From Martinezella rhizogenes (GTDB taxonomy: Bacteria > Pseudomonadota > Alphaproteobacteria > Rhizobiales > Rhizobiaceae): a stretch of 64,000 bases of DNA. Shown here in pieces: positions 55,765 to 64,000 of this stretch. Position 1 is the first letter of the stretch; each line of letters starts with the position of its first letter. A program made the translations under genes and the position numbers. The notes beneath the pieces are model-generated. The model saw only the letters and a list, made by a program, of their open reading frames with translations. It searched no databases and was not told where the DNA came from. The stretch lies in contig JAAMEZ010000014.1 of assembly GCA_013322215.1 (NCBI GenBank), positions 1 to 64,000 on the forward strand, in the 5' to 3' direction.

Positions 55765-56262
55765 ATGACTGTCAAAATTCTTGCAGCCTCCCTCGTGCTC
55801 ACCATGTCCGCAATCACAGCAGCGCACGCCGCACCGCCCGTCCGTCTCGATCAGTTCGGTGCATGGGGCGCATTTTCTTATCAGTCCGACGGCGGCATGA
55901 GTTGCTATATCCTGTCGACGCCGACAGCCCAGATGCCCGCCAATGTCGATCATGGCGACAATTTTTTTATGGTCGCGCATCCGTCGGGAAAGGACTATGT
56001 CCCGGAGGCAATGGCGGGTTATGATCTCAGGCAAGGTGCGCCGATGACGGCGGTGATTGGCGGCAAAACCTTTGCGATGTTCACTCAAGACAGGCATGGC
56101 TGGGTTCAGAACGAAGCCGACCAACCGTCCATGATCGAGGCGCTGAAGTCGGGCGACAAACTGGAACTGCACGCCACTTCGAAGCGGGGAACCGCCACTA
56201 GCTATTCCTATTCCCTCTCAGGCATCACCGCCGCCTTGAAACGGATCAGTGCCTGCAATTGA
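55765..56262 (+). CDS. IalB-like exported protein
   Basis: A 165-residue invasion-associated-locus-B-like protein. A Sec signal peptide ends in AHA (near residue 22). The mature part begins VRLDQFGAWGAFSYQSDGGMSCYIL and ends TSYSYSLSGITAALKRISACN, with the two cysteines expected to form a disulfide. This family is widespread in Rhizobiales; only Bartonella IalB has a described phenotype (erythrocyte invasion). It shares the 55522-55764 intergenic region with operator c but points the other way. Confidence 0.85.
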   Translation: MTVKILAASLVLTMSAITAAHAAPPVRLDQFGAWGAFSYQSDGGMSCYILSTPTAQMPANVDHGDNFFMVAHPSGKDYVPEAMAGYDLRQGAPMTAVIGGKTFAMFTQDRHGWVQNEADQPSMIEALKSGDKLELHATSKRGTATSYSYSLSGITAALKRISACN

Positions 56263-56507
56263 GGCTTGGTATTTATCTCACTTGGCAAACTGCGGGCTGA
56301 TCGCGGCATCTGCGTCGCTTAAACCCGCACAAAAATGATCCGCACTGCCCATGAATGTGCCGGAACGCGGCTCTTGATTGCTCTCACGTCAAGCGGATCC
56401 GGGTCCCAGGCCGACGGGCTCACACTGGCGTGGAGCACCGAAAATCCAGACACGCAGGAAACGGCCCAAGTCGATTTGCCGCCGAGCGGACGATTAACGA
56501 GATCACC

Positions 56508-56648
56508 CTAAACCTTGGTGATCTCGCCATATTTTTGATGACTTTCTGCCATCGGGCCATAGATCCGCATCAGAAGACCAAGTGCTGTCAGCACGATGAG
56601 AAACGCGCATACTAAAAATATTATTCTGCGCGTGATCTTGCCTGTCAT
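56508..56648 (-). CDS. 46-residue single-span membrane peptide
   Basis: The minus-strand frame from ATG 56648 encodes a peptide with a basic N-terminus (TGKITRR) and one hydrophobic helix (IIFLVCAFLIVLTALGLLM), then a charged tail ending in GEITKV. It lies in the 535-bp gap between IalB and the small exported protein, otherwise empty. Regular composition and the helix favour a real gene, but no ribosome binding site is strong. Confidence 0.45.
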   Translation of the reverse strand: MTGKITRRIIFLVCAFLIVLTALGLLMRIYGPMAESHQKYGEITKV

Positions 56649-56797
56649 GAACGATCATCCACTTCCATTGAACCAAACCATCAACTGAAAGCCGCTGGGG
56701 CGCTTAACATTGTATTTTCAGTTTCATCTTCAGAACGAGAAATGTTCAGCTGCATGAAGATGAGCCACCTATGATTGCATCCTCGTAGCCTAAAAAA

Positions 56798-57070
56798 CTA
56801 TTCCGTCTTGTCGAAAGTCACGTTTCTATCGACCTTTAGGATAACTTTTTCGGGACGCTCTCCTTCCTTATCCAGGAGAAAGATAACTATGCATTTATCC
56901 TTGGTTGAGCGAAACGACAGGAGCCGGCCTTTTGTTTTGATCAGAACCTTCTCTACGGCATCCGCGCAATCGAGCGGTTGATCCGAAACGAAAGCCGGCT
57001 GGGGCGCTTCAACGTGCAAGGAGATCGCAGCGACCGGGAAGATCACGGTTGCATTCCAGAATAAGGTCAT
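56798..57070 (-). CDS. Small exported protein, PepSY-like
   Basis: A 90-residue protein with an N-terminal signal segment (MTLFWNATVIFPVAAISL) and a mature part with two cysteines. DCADAVEKVLIKTKGRLLSFRSTKDKCIVIFLLDKEGERPEKVILKVD has the helix-then-three-strand pattern of PepSY domains. ATG 57070 has AAGGAT before it. It lies 75 bases after the stop of the second ClC gene. The assignment is weak. Confidence 0.5.
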   Translation of the reverse strand: MTLFWNATVIFPVAAISLHVEAPQPAFVSDQPLDCADAVEKVLIKTKGRLLSFRSTKDKCIVIFLLDKEGERPEKVILKVDRNVTFDKTE

Positions 57071-57145
57071 ATCCTTGAGCTCCATTCCCGACGTGCGTTG
57101 ACACCTGTCGCTTGCAGGGCCAACTCGATAGCCCCTCCGAGCCAA

Positions 57146-58495
57146 CTAGGTATGGGACATATTTCTTTCAGTGCTACGCCGGGCGCGGATCGCCGCTGCG
57201 ATAAAGACGCGTGACAGGCCGTGATAGAGCGGCTCGCGCGACAGTAGCCGCGAGGTCACATAGCCGATCATCGATACAGCCATGATCGGGATGACGGCCT
57301 GATGGTCGCCGGTCATTTCCAGGATGATGACAAAGGCGGTCATCGGCGCCTGCACCACGCCCGCGAAATAGCCGGCCATGCCGAGGATCGCCGCCAGTGC
57401 GATACTTGTGCCGAGCAATGAGCCAACCGTACTGCCGAGACCGGCACCAACGGCCAAGGACGGGGCGAAGATGCCACCCGGAATACCCGAGATCATCGAC
57501 AGGAAACTCGCCAGCAGTTTTTCGGCGAAGAACAACAGCGGCAGGGCATGGCCCTCGACTGCGCCACGGGCCTGTTCATAGCCGGTGCCGAAAGTGTTCC
57601 CACCTGACACGACGCCAATAATGGCAATGGCAAGGCCGCACAGGCCGGCAAGCATGACGACGCGCGCCAAAGGCTGCGGCAAAGCCCAGCGGCGGATGCG
57701 AATACCGCTATAAAGGACAAGGCCGCTGAAGGCGGCCCCAAGCATACCACCGCCGACGCCACAGATCAGCATGGCGATCCAGTCCCTGAGCACCATCGGC
57801 GCAACGTCGGCCGTGCCGAAATAATTGTAGCTGCCGGAAAGGCCGAGTGCTGCGAGACCGGAGAGAATGACGGCCATTAGCACCAGGCCGTTGGCGCGCG
57901 ATTCATAGGCGCGACTCATTTCCTCGATGGCGAAGACGATGCCGGCAAGCGGCGTGTTGAATGCGGCCGCGATCCCTGCGGCGGAGCCCGCCAGGATTAA
58001 TCCCTTCGCCTGTGCCATACCACTGAGCCGGGCAACCGCCAGCATGAAGGACGCGCCGACCTGCACGGTCGGCCCCTCGCGGCCGATCGAGGCGCCACAA
58101 AAGAGCCCCAGTGTGGTCAGTACGATCTTGCCGAGAGCGACCTTTAGCGACAAAAGTTTCGTGCGATCTTCGTCATGATGCAGGTGCCGCGCCGCAATCG
58201 CCTGGGGAATGCCGCTCCCTTGAGAATTCGGAAACAAGGTGGCCGCCAGATAGGCAGAAAGCATGAAGCCGAGTGGCGTCAGTGCAAGCGGCAGCAGCCA
58301 GCCCCACTCCCCGGAACTCGTTAAACCGGCAAAGGCGCGTTGTGCCAGATCGGCAAGCTTGGCAAAGCCGACACTAATCACGCCGATCGCAAGCGCCCCT
58401 GTCCAGAACACCAGCCGCGGTCGCCACAAATTGATCGAACCCAAGATAACGCGGGAGCGGCGGAATAATTTTGGTCTACGAAAGCGCGATGACAT
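57146..58495 (-). CDS. ClC chloride channel/transporter without CBS domain
   Basis: A 449-residue ClC paralogue. Region 1 is GSGIPQAIAA (about 90), region 2 GREGPTVQVGASF with gating Glu (about 140), and region 3 GGIFAPSLAVGAGLGS (about 335). About 14 helical segments; no CBS domain. It differs from the 53653 paralogue in length and motifs, so it is not a recent duplicate. Operator site d lies 34 bases upstream. Two ClC genes under the same operator motif suggest a common chloride or acid response. Confidence 0.93.
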   Translation of the reverse strand: MSSRFRRPKLFRRSRVILGSINLWRPRLVFWTGALAIGVISVGFAKLADLAQRAFAGLTSSGEWGWLLPLALTPLGFMLSAYLAATLFPNSQGSGIPQAIAARHLHHDEDRTKLLSLKVALGKIVLTTLGLFCGASIGREGPTVQVGASFMLAVARLSGMAQAKGLILAGSAAGIAAAFNTPLAGIVFAIEEMSRAYESRANGLVLMAVILSGLAALGLSGSYNYFGTADVAPMVLRDWIAMLICGVGGGMLGAAFSGLVLYSGIRIRRWALPQPLARVVMLAGLCGLAIAIIGVVSGGNTFGTGYEQARGAVEGHALPLLFFAEKLLASFLSMISGIPGGIFAPSLAVGAGLGSTVGSLLGTSIALAAILGMAGYFAGVVQAPMTAFVIILEMTGDHQAVIPIMAVSMIGYVTSRLLSREPLYHGLSRVFIAAAIRARRSTERNMSHT

Positions 58496-58529
58496 TATTT
58501 GCCCAAGTGATGGTGAAATCTCCTAACGC

Positions 58530-58550
58530 TATATGTCATGTAGTGATATA
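58530..58550 (-). promoter_or_regulatory. 19-bp palindromic operator, site d
   Basis: The plus strand reads TATATGTCATGTAGTGATATA. The palindrome arms keep about 7 of 9 pairs, and it is followed by AAATACGAG as in site e. It lies 34 bases from the second ClC start. The remaining gap 58551-58897 has ambiguous short frames only. Confidence 0.5.
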
Positions 58551-58897
58551 AAATACGAGATTTAATTGAGCTGCTGGAGGCACATGGGCGTAATCTCACC
58601 AAGCCATCCGGCTGAAGGATCGTGGAGGCGAAGCGGGGTATGAGCGGAAATTTATCAGCTGAAGAATCGCCTTCTGGGGGAATGATGACGTCGCAAAAGG
58701 AGGAGACTCGCATCGCTCGTCCGCCTGGGAGGCATGACCGAATGGCGTTAAATTGTCGAGCAGCAGTCGAAGGCCTTCTTGAAAGCAGCTCGCGAGCGGC
58801 ATCTGCCTTTAGGTCGAATGTCACGTCCGCCCTAAACGCTTGCCAGTCGGGGCGTGTGTAAAATATATCGTCTCGCTAGAGATAGAGGATGATGTGA

Positions 58898-59368
58898 ATG
58901 CGCCCGGACAAGCGGCCCAGACGATCTCACAGACGTGAATTTGACGTGACAGAGCCTCTGGATCCTGATGTCTATCACGGTCTGGCGGGCGTGCGCCTCG
59001 CCATGCGGCGGTTTCTTTCCTTCAGCGAGGCCGCACTTTCCGAAGTTGGCGTAACGTCACAGCAGTATCAGGCTCTGCTCGTGATCAAGGTCGCGCCAAC
59101 GCGCCAGGTCATGATGCGAGAACTCGCCGAACAGATGCTGTTGCAACACAATGGTGCGGTCCAACTGGTCAACCGGCTGGAGGCTGCGGGCCTGGCGGTG
59201 CGTACGCCTTCTCCGGAAGACAAGCGCAGCGTGTTGATCGGTCTGACCGACGTGGGCGAAGAACTGCTGGAGCAGTTGGCGAGGGTCCATCTCAACGGAA
59301 TGTTCGAGAATGAAAAGCTCCTGGTCGAATCCTTGAGGCGGCTCCGGCGCCTGTCGCGATCCGACTGA
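58898..59368 (+). CDS. MarR-family transcriptional regulator
   Basis: A 156-residue winged-helix regulator. The DNA-binding core is MRELAEQMLLQHNGAVQLVNRLEAAGLAVRTPSPEDKRSVLIGLTDVGEELL (about 70-125): recognition helix, then the D-R-wing. It contains no cysteine for OhrR-type sensing. It lies among genes with the 19-bp palindrome and is the nearest candidate regulator, but no copy of that motif is in front of its own ATG, only TATATCGTCTCGC. Confidence 0.9.
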   Translation: MRPDKRPRRSHRREFDVTEPLDPDVYHGLAGVRLAMRRFLSFSEAALSEVGVTSQQYQALLVIKVAPTRQVMMRELAEQMLLQHNGAVQLVNRLEAAGLAVRTPSPEDKRSVLIGLTDVGEELLEQLARVHLNGMFENEKLLVESLRRLRRLSRSD

Positions 59369-59458
59369 CTGCAGCGAGAATCAAGATCTGCGTTTCATGG
59401 GTTAGTCCGGGCGGGTCCCGACATCCACGCCTTCAGGCCTGTGCAACGAGAAGCACTT

Positions 59459-59755
59459 CTATTGCTTTTCTTCGCTGCGTTCCAGCGTACTACAAACTTC
59501 CTCCATCATGATGAAGGCGGCGTGCATCACCGCCAAAGACAGCGGTTTGCCATGACGGGCATCCCGGCCGACGTCGATCAGCCCTCTAAGCTCAGCCATG
59601 TTTTCAATAAGTCCGGACAGTCTCCGTTGAAGCACAACCGGCATTTCACCGGCTTTCGGGGTTCCCATCTGGCCTTGGTCGTCCAGGACACCATGACACT
59701 GCAGCAGCTTCTCCAGGCGTAATGACAGAAGGCAGAGGGGCTCGCGCATTTCCAT
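59459..59755 (-). CDS. Hypothetical 98-residue protein linked to a response regulator
   Basis: A helical soluble protein (ALLLRLEKLLQCHG-like helix, VLQRRLSGLIENMAEL helix, MHAAFIMMEEVCSTLERSEEK C-terminus). AGGGAGG is nine bases before the ATG. It begins 14 bases after the response-regulator stop and is surely cotranscribed. It may be a regulatory partner such as a Hpt-like or adaptor protein, but it has no conserved His phosphosite that I can identify. Confidence 0.55.
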   Translation of the reverse strand: MEMREPLCLLSLRLEKLLQCHGVLDDQGQMGTPKAGEMPVVLQRRLSGLIENMAELRGLIDVGRDARHGKPLSLAVMHAAFIMMEEVCSTLERSEEKQ

Positions 59756-59769
59756 GCTGCTGCACCTCC

Positions 59770-60183
59770 CTAGATGTGGCCACGTCTTTCGAACGAAAAC
59801 AGACGTAGTGCCGGAGGATGAGGCAACAGTTGATCTTTGTGATTCAACATGAACTCCAGCACCTGCTTGATTGTGGCCGGTTGTAAGGGCTTGGAGATGA
59901 CGCCGATCACCCCTGAAATCCCATCGGCGACGACCTCCGGATTGGCCGTCACCATGACGACCGAGACACCGAATTCGCCGGCCAAGAATTGCCCGATGCG
60001 GGGTCCAGTGGCTCCGTCGACCAGATTGACGTCCACCAGGGCGAGGTCGGAATGCGGCGCGAGCCGCTTTGCGCTTTCAAAGCTATTGGCGATACCCGAG
60101 GTCTCATAGCCAAGATCATGGATGACGTGTTGGAGATCAATCGCGATTAACGGATCATCTTCAACAATCAGAACGCGTTTCAT
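59770..60183 (-). CDS. Single-domain response regulator
   Basis: A 137-residue receiver. LIVEDDPLIAIDLQHVIHDLGYE holds the acidic pair, LALVDVNLVDGATG the phosphoacceptor Asp, VMVTANPE the Thr and ISKPLQPATI the Lys; a short basic C-terminal tail follows. No output domain. It precedes the 98-residue gene in an operon. Operator site e is 178 bases upstream. Confidence 0.88.
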   Translation of the reverse strand: MKRVLIVEDDPLIAIDLQHVIHDLGYETSGIANSFESAKRLAPHSDLALVDVNLVDGATGPRIGQFLAGEFGVSVVMVTANPEVVADGISGVIGVISKPLQPATIKQVLEFMLNHKDQLLPHPPALRLFSFERRGHI

Positions 60184-60360
60184 CAATCACCCCCCAACTA
60201 TCAATTACAGCCTTGCCAAAATCGTTGCGTCCGCAGTGTCTGGGTACGGCACCCAATGCTCCGACGGGAATAAAAAGTGCTAATATAGCCTCATAAAAAC
60301 TTCAAAATCTTCCATGCATTCATCCCCTATTCAGAATCATCTTAATTCACTCCAGATCAA

Positions 60361-60379
60361 AATATCATAGCATGACAGA
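60361..60379 (-). promoter_or_regulatory. 19-bp palindromic operator, site e
   Basis: The plus strand reads AATATCATAGCATGACAGA, followed by AAATACGAG as in site d. It is the least conserved site, in the 542-bp gap 60184-60725 that holds no gene. Confidence 0.35.
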
Positions 60380-60725
60380 AAATACGAGTAGGAAGCGACT
60401 GACCGTCGCGAGCGGGCGCACGACGCAGAGCAGCACTGAACTGCAGTTCCGCCAAAATTCCCCACTACTTCGGAAGAGTACTAAGCATCTGTTTTTCCTA
60501 ACGATATGTCTGAAAATCTGGCCTCTTCAGGAAGACGTCCTTCCCCAAACTTCGATCGACGTCGTTGCAGCGTCCTGATGCCAGCACTCAGAATCGAGGA
60601 GGCATATTAAGAAGATTTAATGTCTTTGCCCGATTCTTGTCGCAATTGCGCCGGATCGTTTCTGCGTCTTGGCGCACCGAGTGCTGCCGAGCCAAGCGTG
60701 CCATTATTGATTTGGGAGTGATGCG

Positions 60726-61907
60726 ATGAGTCGCTTTCGTCATTTCCTGCCGGCCCTGGTCCTTGCCGGCGGGATGGTTTCGTATGCCTCTGTCGGTTGC
60801 GCGCAAGTGGCGCCAGCCAAACCCACAGGCTTGTGGTTGACGACGGATTTTCCGGTTCTGACCGAACGCATCGGTGAAGACACCAACCTGTCCCTGACCC
60901 TTTCCAATTCCAACCTGCCGCCGGCGCGCGTTGCCTTTTCGGTCAACGGCCTTCCGGAGGCCTGGAAATGGGAGCTGGACGGCGGTGGCAGGCCGATCAG
61001 TGCCGCGATCGTCGGTGCCGATGACAGCCAGAGGTTGACCTTGAAGATCACGACACCTGGAAACATCAAGCCGGGAACCTACAATTTTACCGTTCGCGGC
61101 ACCTCCGACACGAACGAGACACTGCAATTGCCAATTTCGATGACACTGGCTGCCGCGGAGCCAGACAAGGTAACGCTGACACCGAGCCTGCCGGCGTTGA
61201 GGGGAACGCCTCGATCAAATTTCGATTTCGATGTCGCCATCAAGAACGACAGCCAGGAGAACGAGACCCTCAATCTCGTGTCGGATGCACCATCCGGCTT
61301 TGCCACTACGTTCAAAGAACAATACGGCAGCCAGGAACTGACCAGCCTTCCCTTCAAGCCCGGTGAAACCAAGACCGTAAAAGTCTCCGTAAAGCCGCCG
61401 CAGAATGTTGCCGCCGGCAAGTATCCGGTGATGGTGGAAGCATCCAGCCCGAAGGTTCAGGGTAAGACGCAGCTGGTGCTCGATATCACGGGTGAACCGT
61501 CGATATCCCTATCAGGCCCGGATGGGCGGCTTTCCGGCAGGGCCGTGGCCGGCAGGGAACAGATATTCAACTTCACCATCAACAATTCCGGCACGGCGCC
61601 AGCCAACGATGTCAAGCTCTCGGCAAATGCTCCCAGCGGCTGGAATGTTCAACTCGACCCGAAGACACTCGATACCATCGCACCCGGTGCACAGCAAGCG
61701 GTCGCCGTGCACATGACGCCATCGAACAACGCAATTGCAGGCGATTACATGGTCAGCGTGCGGGCGGATGGTAATGGTGCATCCGACAATGCGGACTTTC
61801 GCGTCACCGTCACGACGTCGACCATTTGGGGAGCCGCCGGCCTTGGCGTGATCGGTGCCGCCGTCATCGTGCTTGCCATGGCGGTCACAAGGTATGGACG
61901 CCGATGA
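60726..61907 (+). CDS. Exported NEW3-domain protein with C-terminal membrane anchor
   Basis: A 393-residue surface-exposed protein. A Sec signal peptide (near residue 26) is followed by three immunoglobulin-like NEW3 (NPCBM-associated) domains around residues 30-145, 150-250 and 260-360, each with repeated N-G-P strand patterns, and a C-terminal transmembrane helix (370-388, [18 protein letters not shown]). It overlaps the ABC ATPase start (ATGA, 61904-61907), making it the first gene of a three-gene unit. Perhaps it presents or receives a substrate for the exporter. Function is not established. Confidence 0.85.
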   Translation: MSRFRHFLPALVLAGGMVSYASVGCAQVAPAKPTGLWLTTDFPVLTERIGEDTNLSLTLSNSNLPPARVAFSVNGLPEAWKWELDGGGRPISAAIVGADDSQRLTLKITTPGNIKPGTYNFTVRGTSDTNETLQLPISMTLAAAEPDKVTLTPSLPALRGTPRSNFDFDVAIKNDSQENETLNLVSDAPSGFATTFKEQYGSQELTSLPFKPGETKTVKVSVKPPQNVAAGKYPVMVEASSPKVQGKTQLVLDITGEPSISLSGPDGRLSGRAVAGREQIFNFTINNSGTAPANDVKLSANAPSGWNVQLDPKTLDTIAPGAQQAVAVHMTPSNNAIAGDYMVSVRADGNGASDNADFRVTVTTSTIWGAAGLGVIGAAVIVLAMAVTRYGRR

Positions 61908-62836
61908 GCACGCCTGTCATCGAGGCAAAGGGCCTCACCAAACGCTATGGCCGCTCTGTTGCCGTTGAAAGTCTCGACCTGGTGGTCAACAAGGGAGAGA
62001 TTTTTGGTCTGCTCGGGCCGAACGGCTCCGGAAAGACGACGACGATCCTGCTTTTGCTCGGACTGACCGAACCCGATGGCGGCAGCGTGCGCGTGCTGGG
62101 TCACGATCCCTTGCGTCAGCCGCTGGAGGTCAAGCGCAGGGTTGGCTATCTGCCGGATGCGGTTGGATTCTACGACAGCATGAGCGCCTGGGAGAATCTG
62201 CGTTACACCATGCGCCTTGCCGGCATTGCCGATGCGGAAAAGCGCATCGCCGAGGCGTTGGCGCGCGTGCGCCTCAGCGATGTCGCCGACCGTCGCGTAT
62301 CGACCTTCTCCCGCGGCATGCGTCAGCGGCTTGGTATCGCCGATCTGCTGGCCAAGGGAAGCGAACTGGCCATTCTCGATGAACCGACGTCCGGCCTCGA
62401 TCCGCAGTCGACGCAGGAACTGCTCGACCTCATCGTGCAGCTCGCCGGAGAAGGCATGACGATCGTGCTGTCCTCGCATCTCCTGTCGATGGTCCAGGCC
62501 ATCTGTTCCCGGGTGGCGCTTTTCCATCGCGGCAGGGTCGGACTGGTTGGCCGCGTTGCGGATCTCGCCAGCCAGGTTCTGGGCGGTTCTTACATCATCG
62601 AGGTCGAAGCAGAAGGATGCGATACCGCCAAGATAGTTGCGGATGTCCCGCAAATTACGCGGATGACGGCCGTAGCATCGGACGTCACCCGCATCGATGC
62701 GGAGATCGATATTCGTCCCGAAATCGCCAGCCGGGTCGTTGCCGCCGGCGGTCGCCTCAAGCGACTGTCGATGGATCGCTCAAGTCTTGATGAAGTCTAT
62801 GTGCGCTATTTTGAACAGGTGGATCATGCGGCGTGA
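61904..62836 (+). CDS. ABC transporter ATPase, exporter type
   Basis: A 310-residue ABC ATPase: Walker [11 protein letters not shown], signature FSRGMRQ, Walker [14 protein letters not shown], and the D-loop and H-loop (LSSHLLS). C-terminal extension DUF4162-like. It is similar to NatA/NosF exporter ATPases. ATG 61904 overlaps the NEW3 gene stop, so the two are translationally coupled; the longer frame upstream (to 61826) is not homologous. It should drive the downstream permease. Confidence 0.92.
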   Translation: MSTPVIEAKGLTKRYGRSVAVESLDLVVNKGEIFGLLGPNGSGKTTTILLLLGLTEPDGGSVRVLGHDPLRQPLEVKRRVGYLPDAVGFYDSMSAWENLRYTMRLAGIADAEKRIAEALARVRLSDVADRRVSTFSRGMRQRLGIADLLAKGSELAILDEPTSGLDPQSTQELLDLIVQLAGEGMTIVLSSHLLSMVQAICSRVALFHRGRVGLVGRVADLASQVLGGSYIIEVEAEGCDTAKIVADVPQITRMTAVASDVTRIDAEIDIRPEIASRVVAAGGRLKRLSMDRSSLDEVYVRYFEQVDHAA

Positions 62837-63779
62837 AGGCTCCCCGTTTTCCGGTCTATCGACGGTCGCCCTGAAAGAAGCCGCCGATCACATGACGAGT
62901 CCGCGCATGCATCTCGTGATGCTGCTCGTGCTCCTGACAGCGTTCGGCTCGATCTACGCGGCCATCGGTGAGATCAAGAATACTCTCAGCGAGGATCAGT
63001 TCCTCTTCCTACGCATCTTCACGACGGCCCGCGAGCCGCTTCCGTCTTTCGTCGCCTTCCTCGGCTTCTTGCTGCCGCTGGTGGCGATTGCGCTCGGCTT
63101 CGACGCAATCAATGGCGAGTATAACCGCCGCACGATGAGCCGCATCCTGTCCCAGCCCATCTACCGCGATGCCCTGCTCGCCGGAAAATTCATCGGTGGG
63201 CTCCTGGTCATTGGGATCTGTCTCGTCACGCTCTGGCTGCTCGTCACCGGGATGGGCATTCTCATGCTCGGCCTGCCGCCATCAGCCGAAGAGATTATGC
63301 GCGGGCTTGCCTTTCTGATCGCATCGCTTGCCTATGCCGGTGTCTGGTTGGCAATCTCGATGCTGTTTTCGACAGTCTTCCGTGCGCCTGCAACCTCGGC
63401 GCTGGCCGGGCTAACGCTGTGGCTCGTCTTCACGATCTTCTGGAGCATGATCGGCCCACTTGTGGCTGGTACCATAGCGCCCGTCGATCCGTTCGATCCG
63501 ACGACCGCTGTGCACCAGGCGGAGATCGCCCATGCAATCGCGCGGCTGTCTCCCAACACCCTGTTCGGCGAAGCCACCCTCGCTCTTCTTAATCCGGCGA
63601 CCAGGGCACTTGGCCTGATATTCGTCAGCCAGCTCCAGGGGGCTTTGCTTGGAGCACCATTGCCCTTTGGGCAAAGCATCTTGCTGATCTGGCCGCAATT
63701 CTCGGGGCTGATTGCAGCCATGCTGCTCGTTTATACGATAGCCTACGTCGTATTCCAAAGGCAGGAGATCAGGGCATAG
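62826..63779 (+). CDS. ABC-2 type permease
   Basis: A 317-residue six-helix permease (NosY/ABC2_membrane type). Helices at about 25-45, 70-95, 120-145, 150-175, 185-210 and 280-305; [32 protein letters not shown] is the conserved cytoplasmic coupling region. ATG 62826 lies within the last codons of the ATPase gene. Together with it this is a complete exporter; the third partner is the NEW3 protein. Confidence 0.9.
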   Translation: MRREGSPFSGLSTVALKEAADHMTSPRMHLVMLLVLLTAFGSIYAAIGEIKNTLSEDQFLFLRIFTTAREPLPSFVAFLGFLLPLVAIALGFDAINGEYNRRTMSRILSQPIYRDALLAGKFIGGLLVIGICLVTLWLLVTGMGILMLGLPPSAEEIMRGLAFLIASLAYAGVWLAISMLFSTVFRAPATSALAGLTLWLVFTIFWSMIGPLVAGTIAPVDPFDPTTAVHQAEIAHAIARLSPNTLFGEATLALLNPATRALGLIFVSQLQGALLGAPLPFGQSILLIWPQFSGLIAAMLLVYTIAYVVFQRQEIRA

Positions 63780-64000
63780 GCAGATGCCACAATCAGCCCG
63801 GCTGTTGTCGGGTGATAAAAGCCATTCAACCTCAATTGCAGGCGCTGATCCGTTTCAATGCGACGGTAATGGCTGAGCGCGACGGAACATTCCCTCGCCC
63901 GCGGACGTGTTTGTTTATCGAAATATCTCACGCAAATCGGCGGCAATTAACATGCGCTCATACCAGCTAGCTTTGCAGCGTCTCCCCACCACTTGTGCCA
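63780..64000. other. Right end of window, no gene seen
   Basis: A weak stem (CCCGGCTGTTGTCGGG, 63798-63813) follows the permease stop and may terminate the transcript. The remainder shows nothing I can support; a gene could begin past the window. Confidence 0.3.

Noticed and set aside
52458..60379. PHO box or FNR box as the identity of the 19-bp motif
   Set aside because: PHO boxes are 11-bp direct repeats and FNR boxes are TTGAT-N4-ATCAA. These sites are palindromes with a one-base centre.

Overview
The window looks like an accessory replicon or accessory chromosomal region of a Rhizobium/Agrobacterium-type alphaproteobacterium. The evidence is moderately GC-rich coding DNA, an EcfG-like sigma factor with many GGAAC-N16/17-NNTT promoters, an HWE-family histidine kinase, DUF982/DUF1236 and IalB-like proteins, chemoreceptors ending in DWEEF, and ribose/fructose-type ABC transporters. 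No rRNA, intact tRNA, replication genes or CRISPR array was seen. Species and replicon cannot be fixed from sequence alone.

Layout. (1) 1-11.9 kb is a stress and envelope cluster: an EmrAB-like efflux pair (emrB-like gene cut by the window edge), udgX, a DUF892 ferritin-like protein, a translationally coupled DUF982-RMF pair, an EcfG-like sigma factor, orphan nuoB, a BON protein, MgtC, an MFS pump and small exported proteins. Most of these have EcfG-type promoters just upstream. (2) 11.9-16.2 kb is a row of small modules (VapBC; DEDDh exonuclease; DUF4143 ATPase), each bounded by a 22-bp repeat resembling the 3' end of a tRNA from the T-loop to the discriminator base. (3) 17.6-26.6 kb is a signalling block: histidine kinase/response regulator, diguanylate cyclase, HD-GYP phosphodiesterase, orphan atpB, CsbD, and a decayed second diguanylate cyclase. 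(4) 27-40 kb holds a chemoreceptor, an IHF-like gene with a frameshifted cold-shock gene, a SulP transporter, a molybdenum hydroxylase/2Fe-2S/di-heme cytochrome operon, a relic region, and a periplasmic binding protein paired with a chemoreceptor. (5) 40.9-44.1 kb holds an HWE kinase and a response regulator. (6) 44.09-45.91 kb is a second, apparently identical copy of the 1,818-bp exonuclease module, in the same orientation 31,244 bp from the first. (7) 46.5-49.4 kb is a complete sugar ABC transporter. (8) 50-60.2 kb is a second stress/ion cluster: DUF4174, DUF4336, a bactofilin-like protein, two ClC channels, IalB, MarR and a response regulator. Several of these genes share a 19-bp palindrome in a fixed orientation. 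(9) 60.7-63.8 kb is an exported NEW3-domain protein with an ABC ATPase and permease.

How it fits together. Much of the window reads as general stress response, c-di-GMP/chemotaxis signalling and transport, with repeated small-scale duplication and decay: two diguanylate cyclases, two ihf-csp loci, two copies of a 140-bp inverted-repeat element, a duplicated stress-gene fragment and the perfect 1.8-kb duplication. The most unusual structure is the set of tRNA-3'-end-like repeats bounding small defence- or toxin-like modules, one of which has duplicated with its boundary falling inside such repeats.
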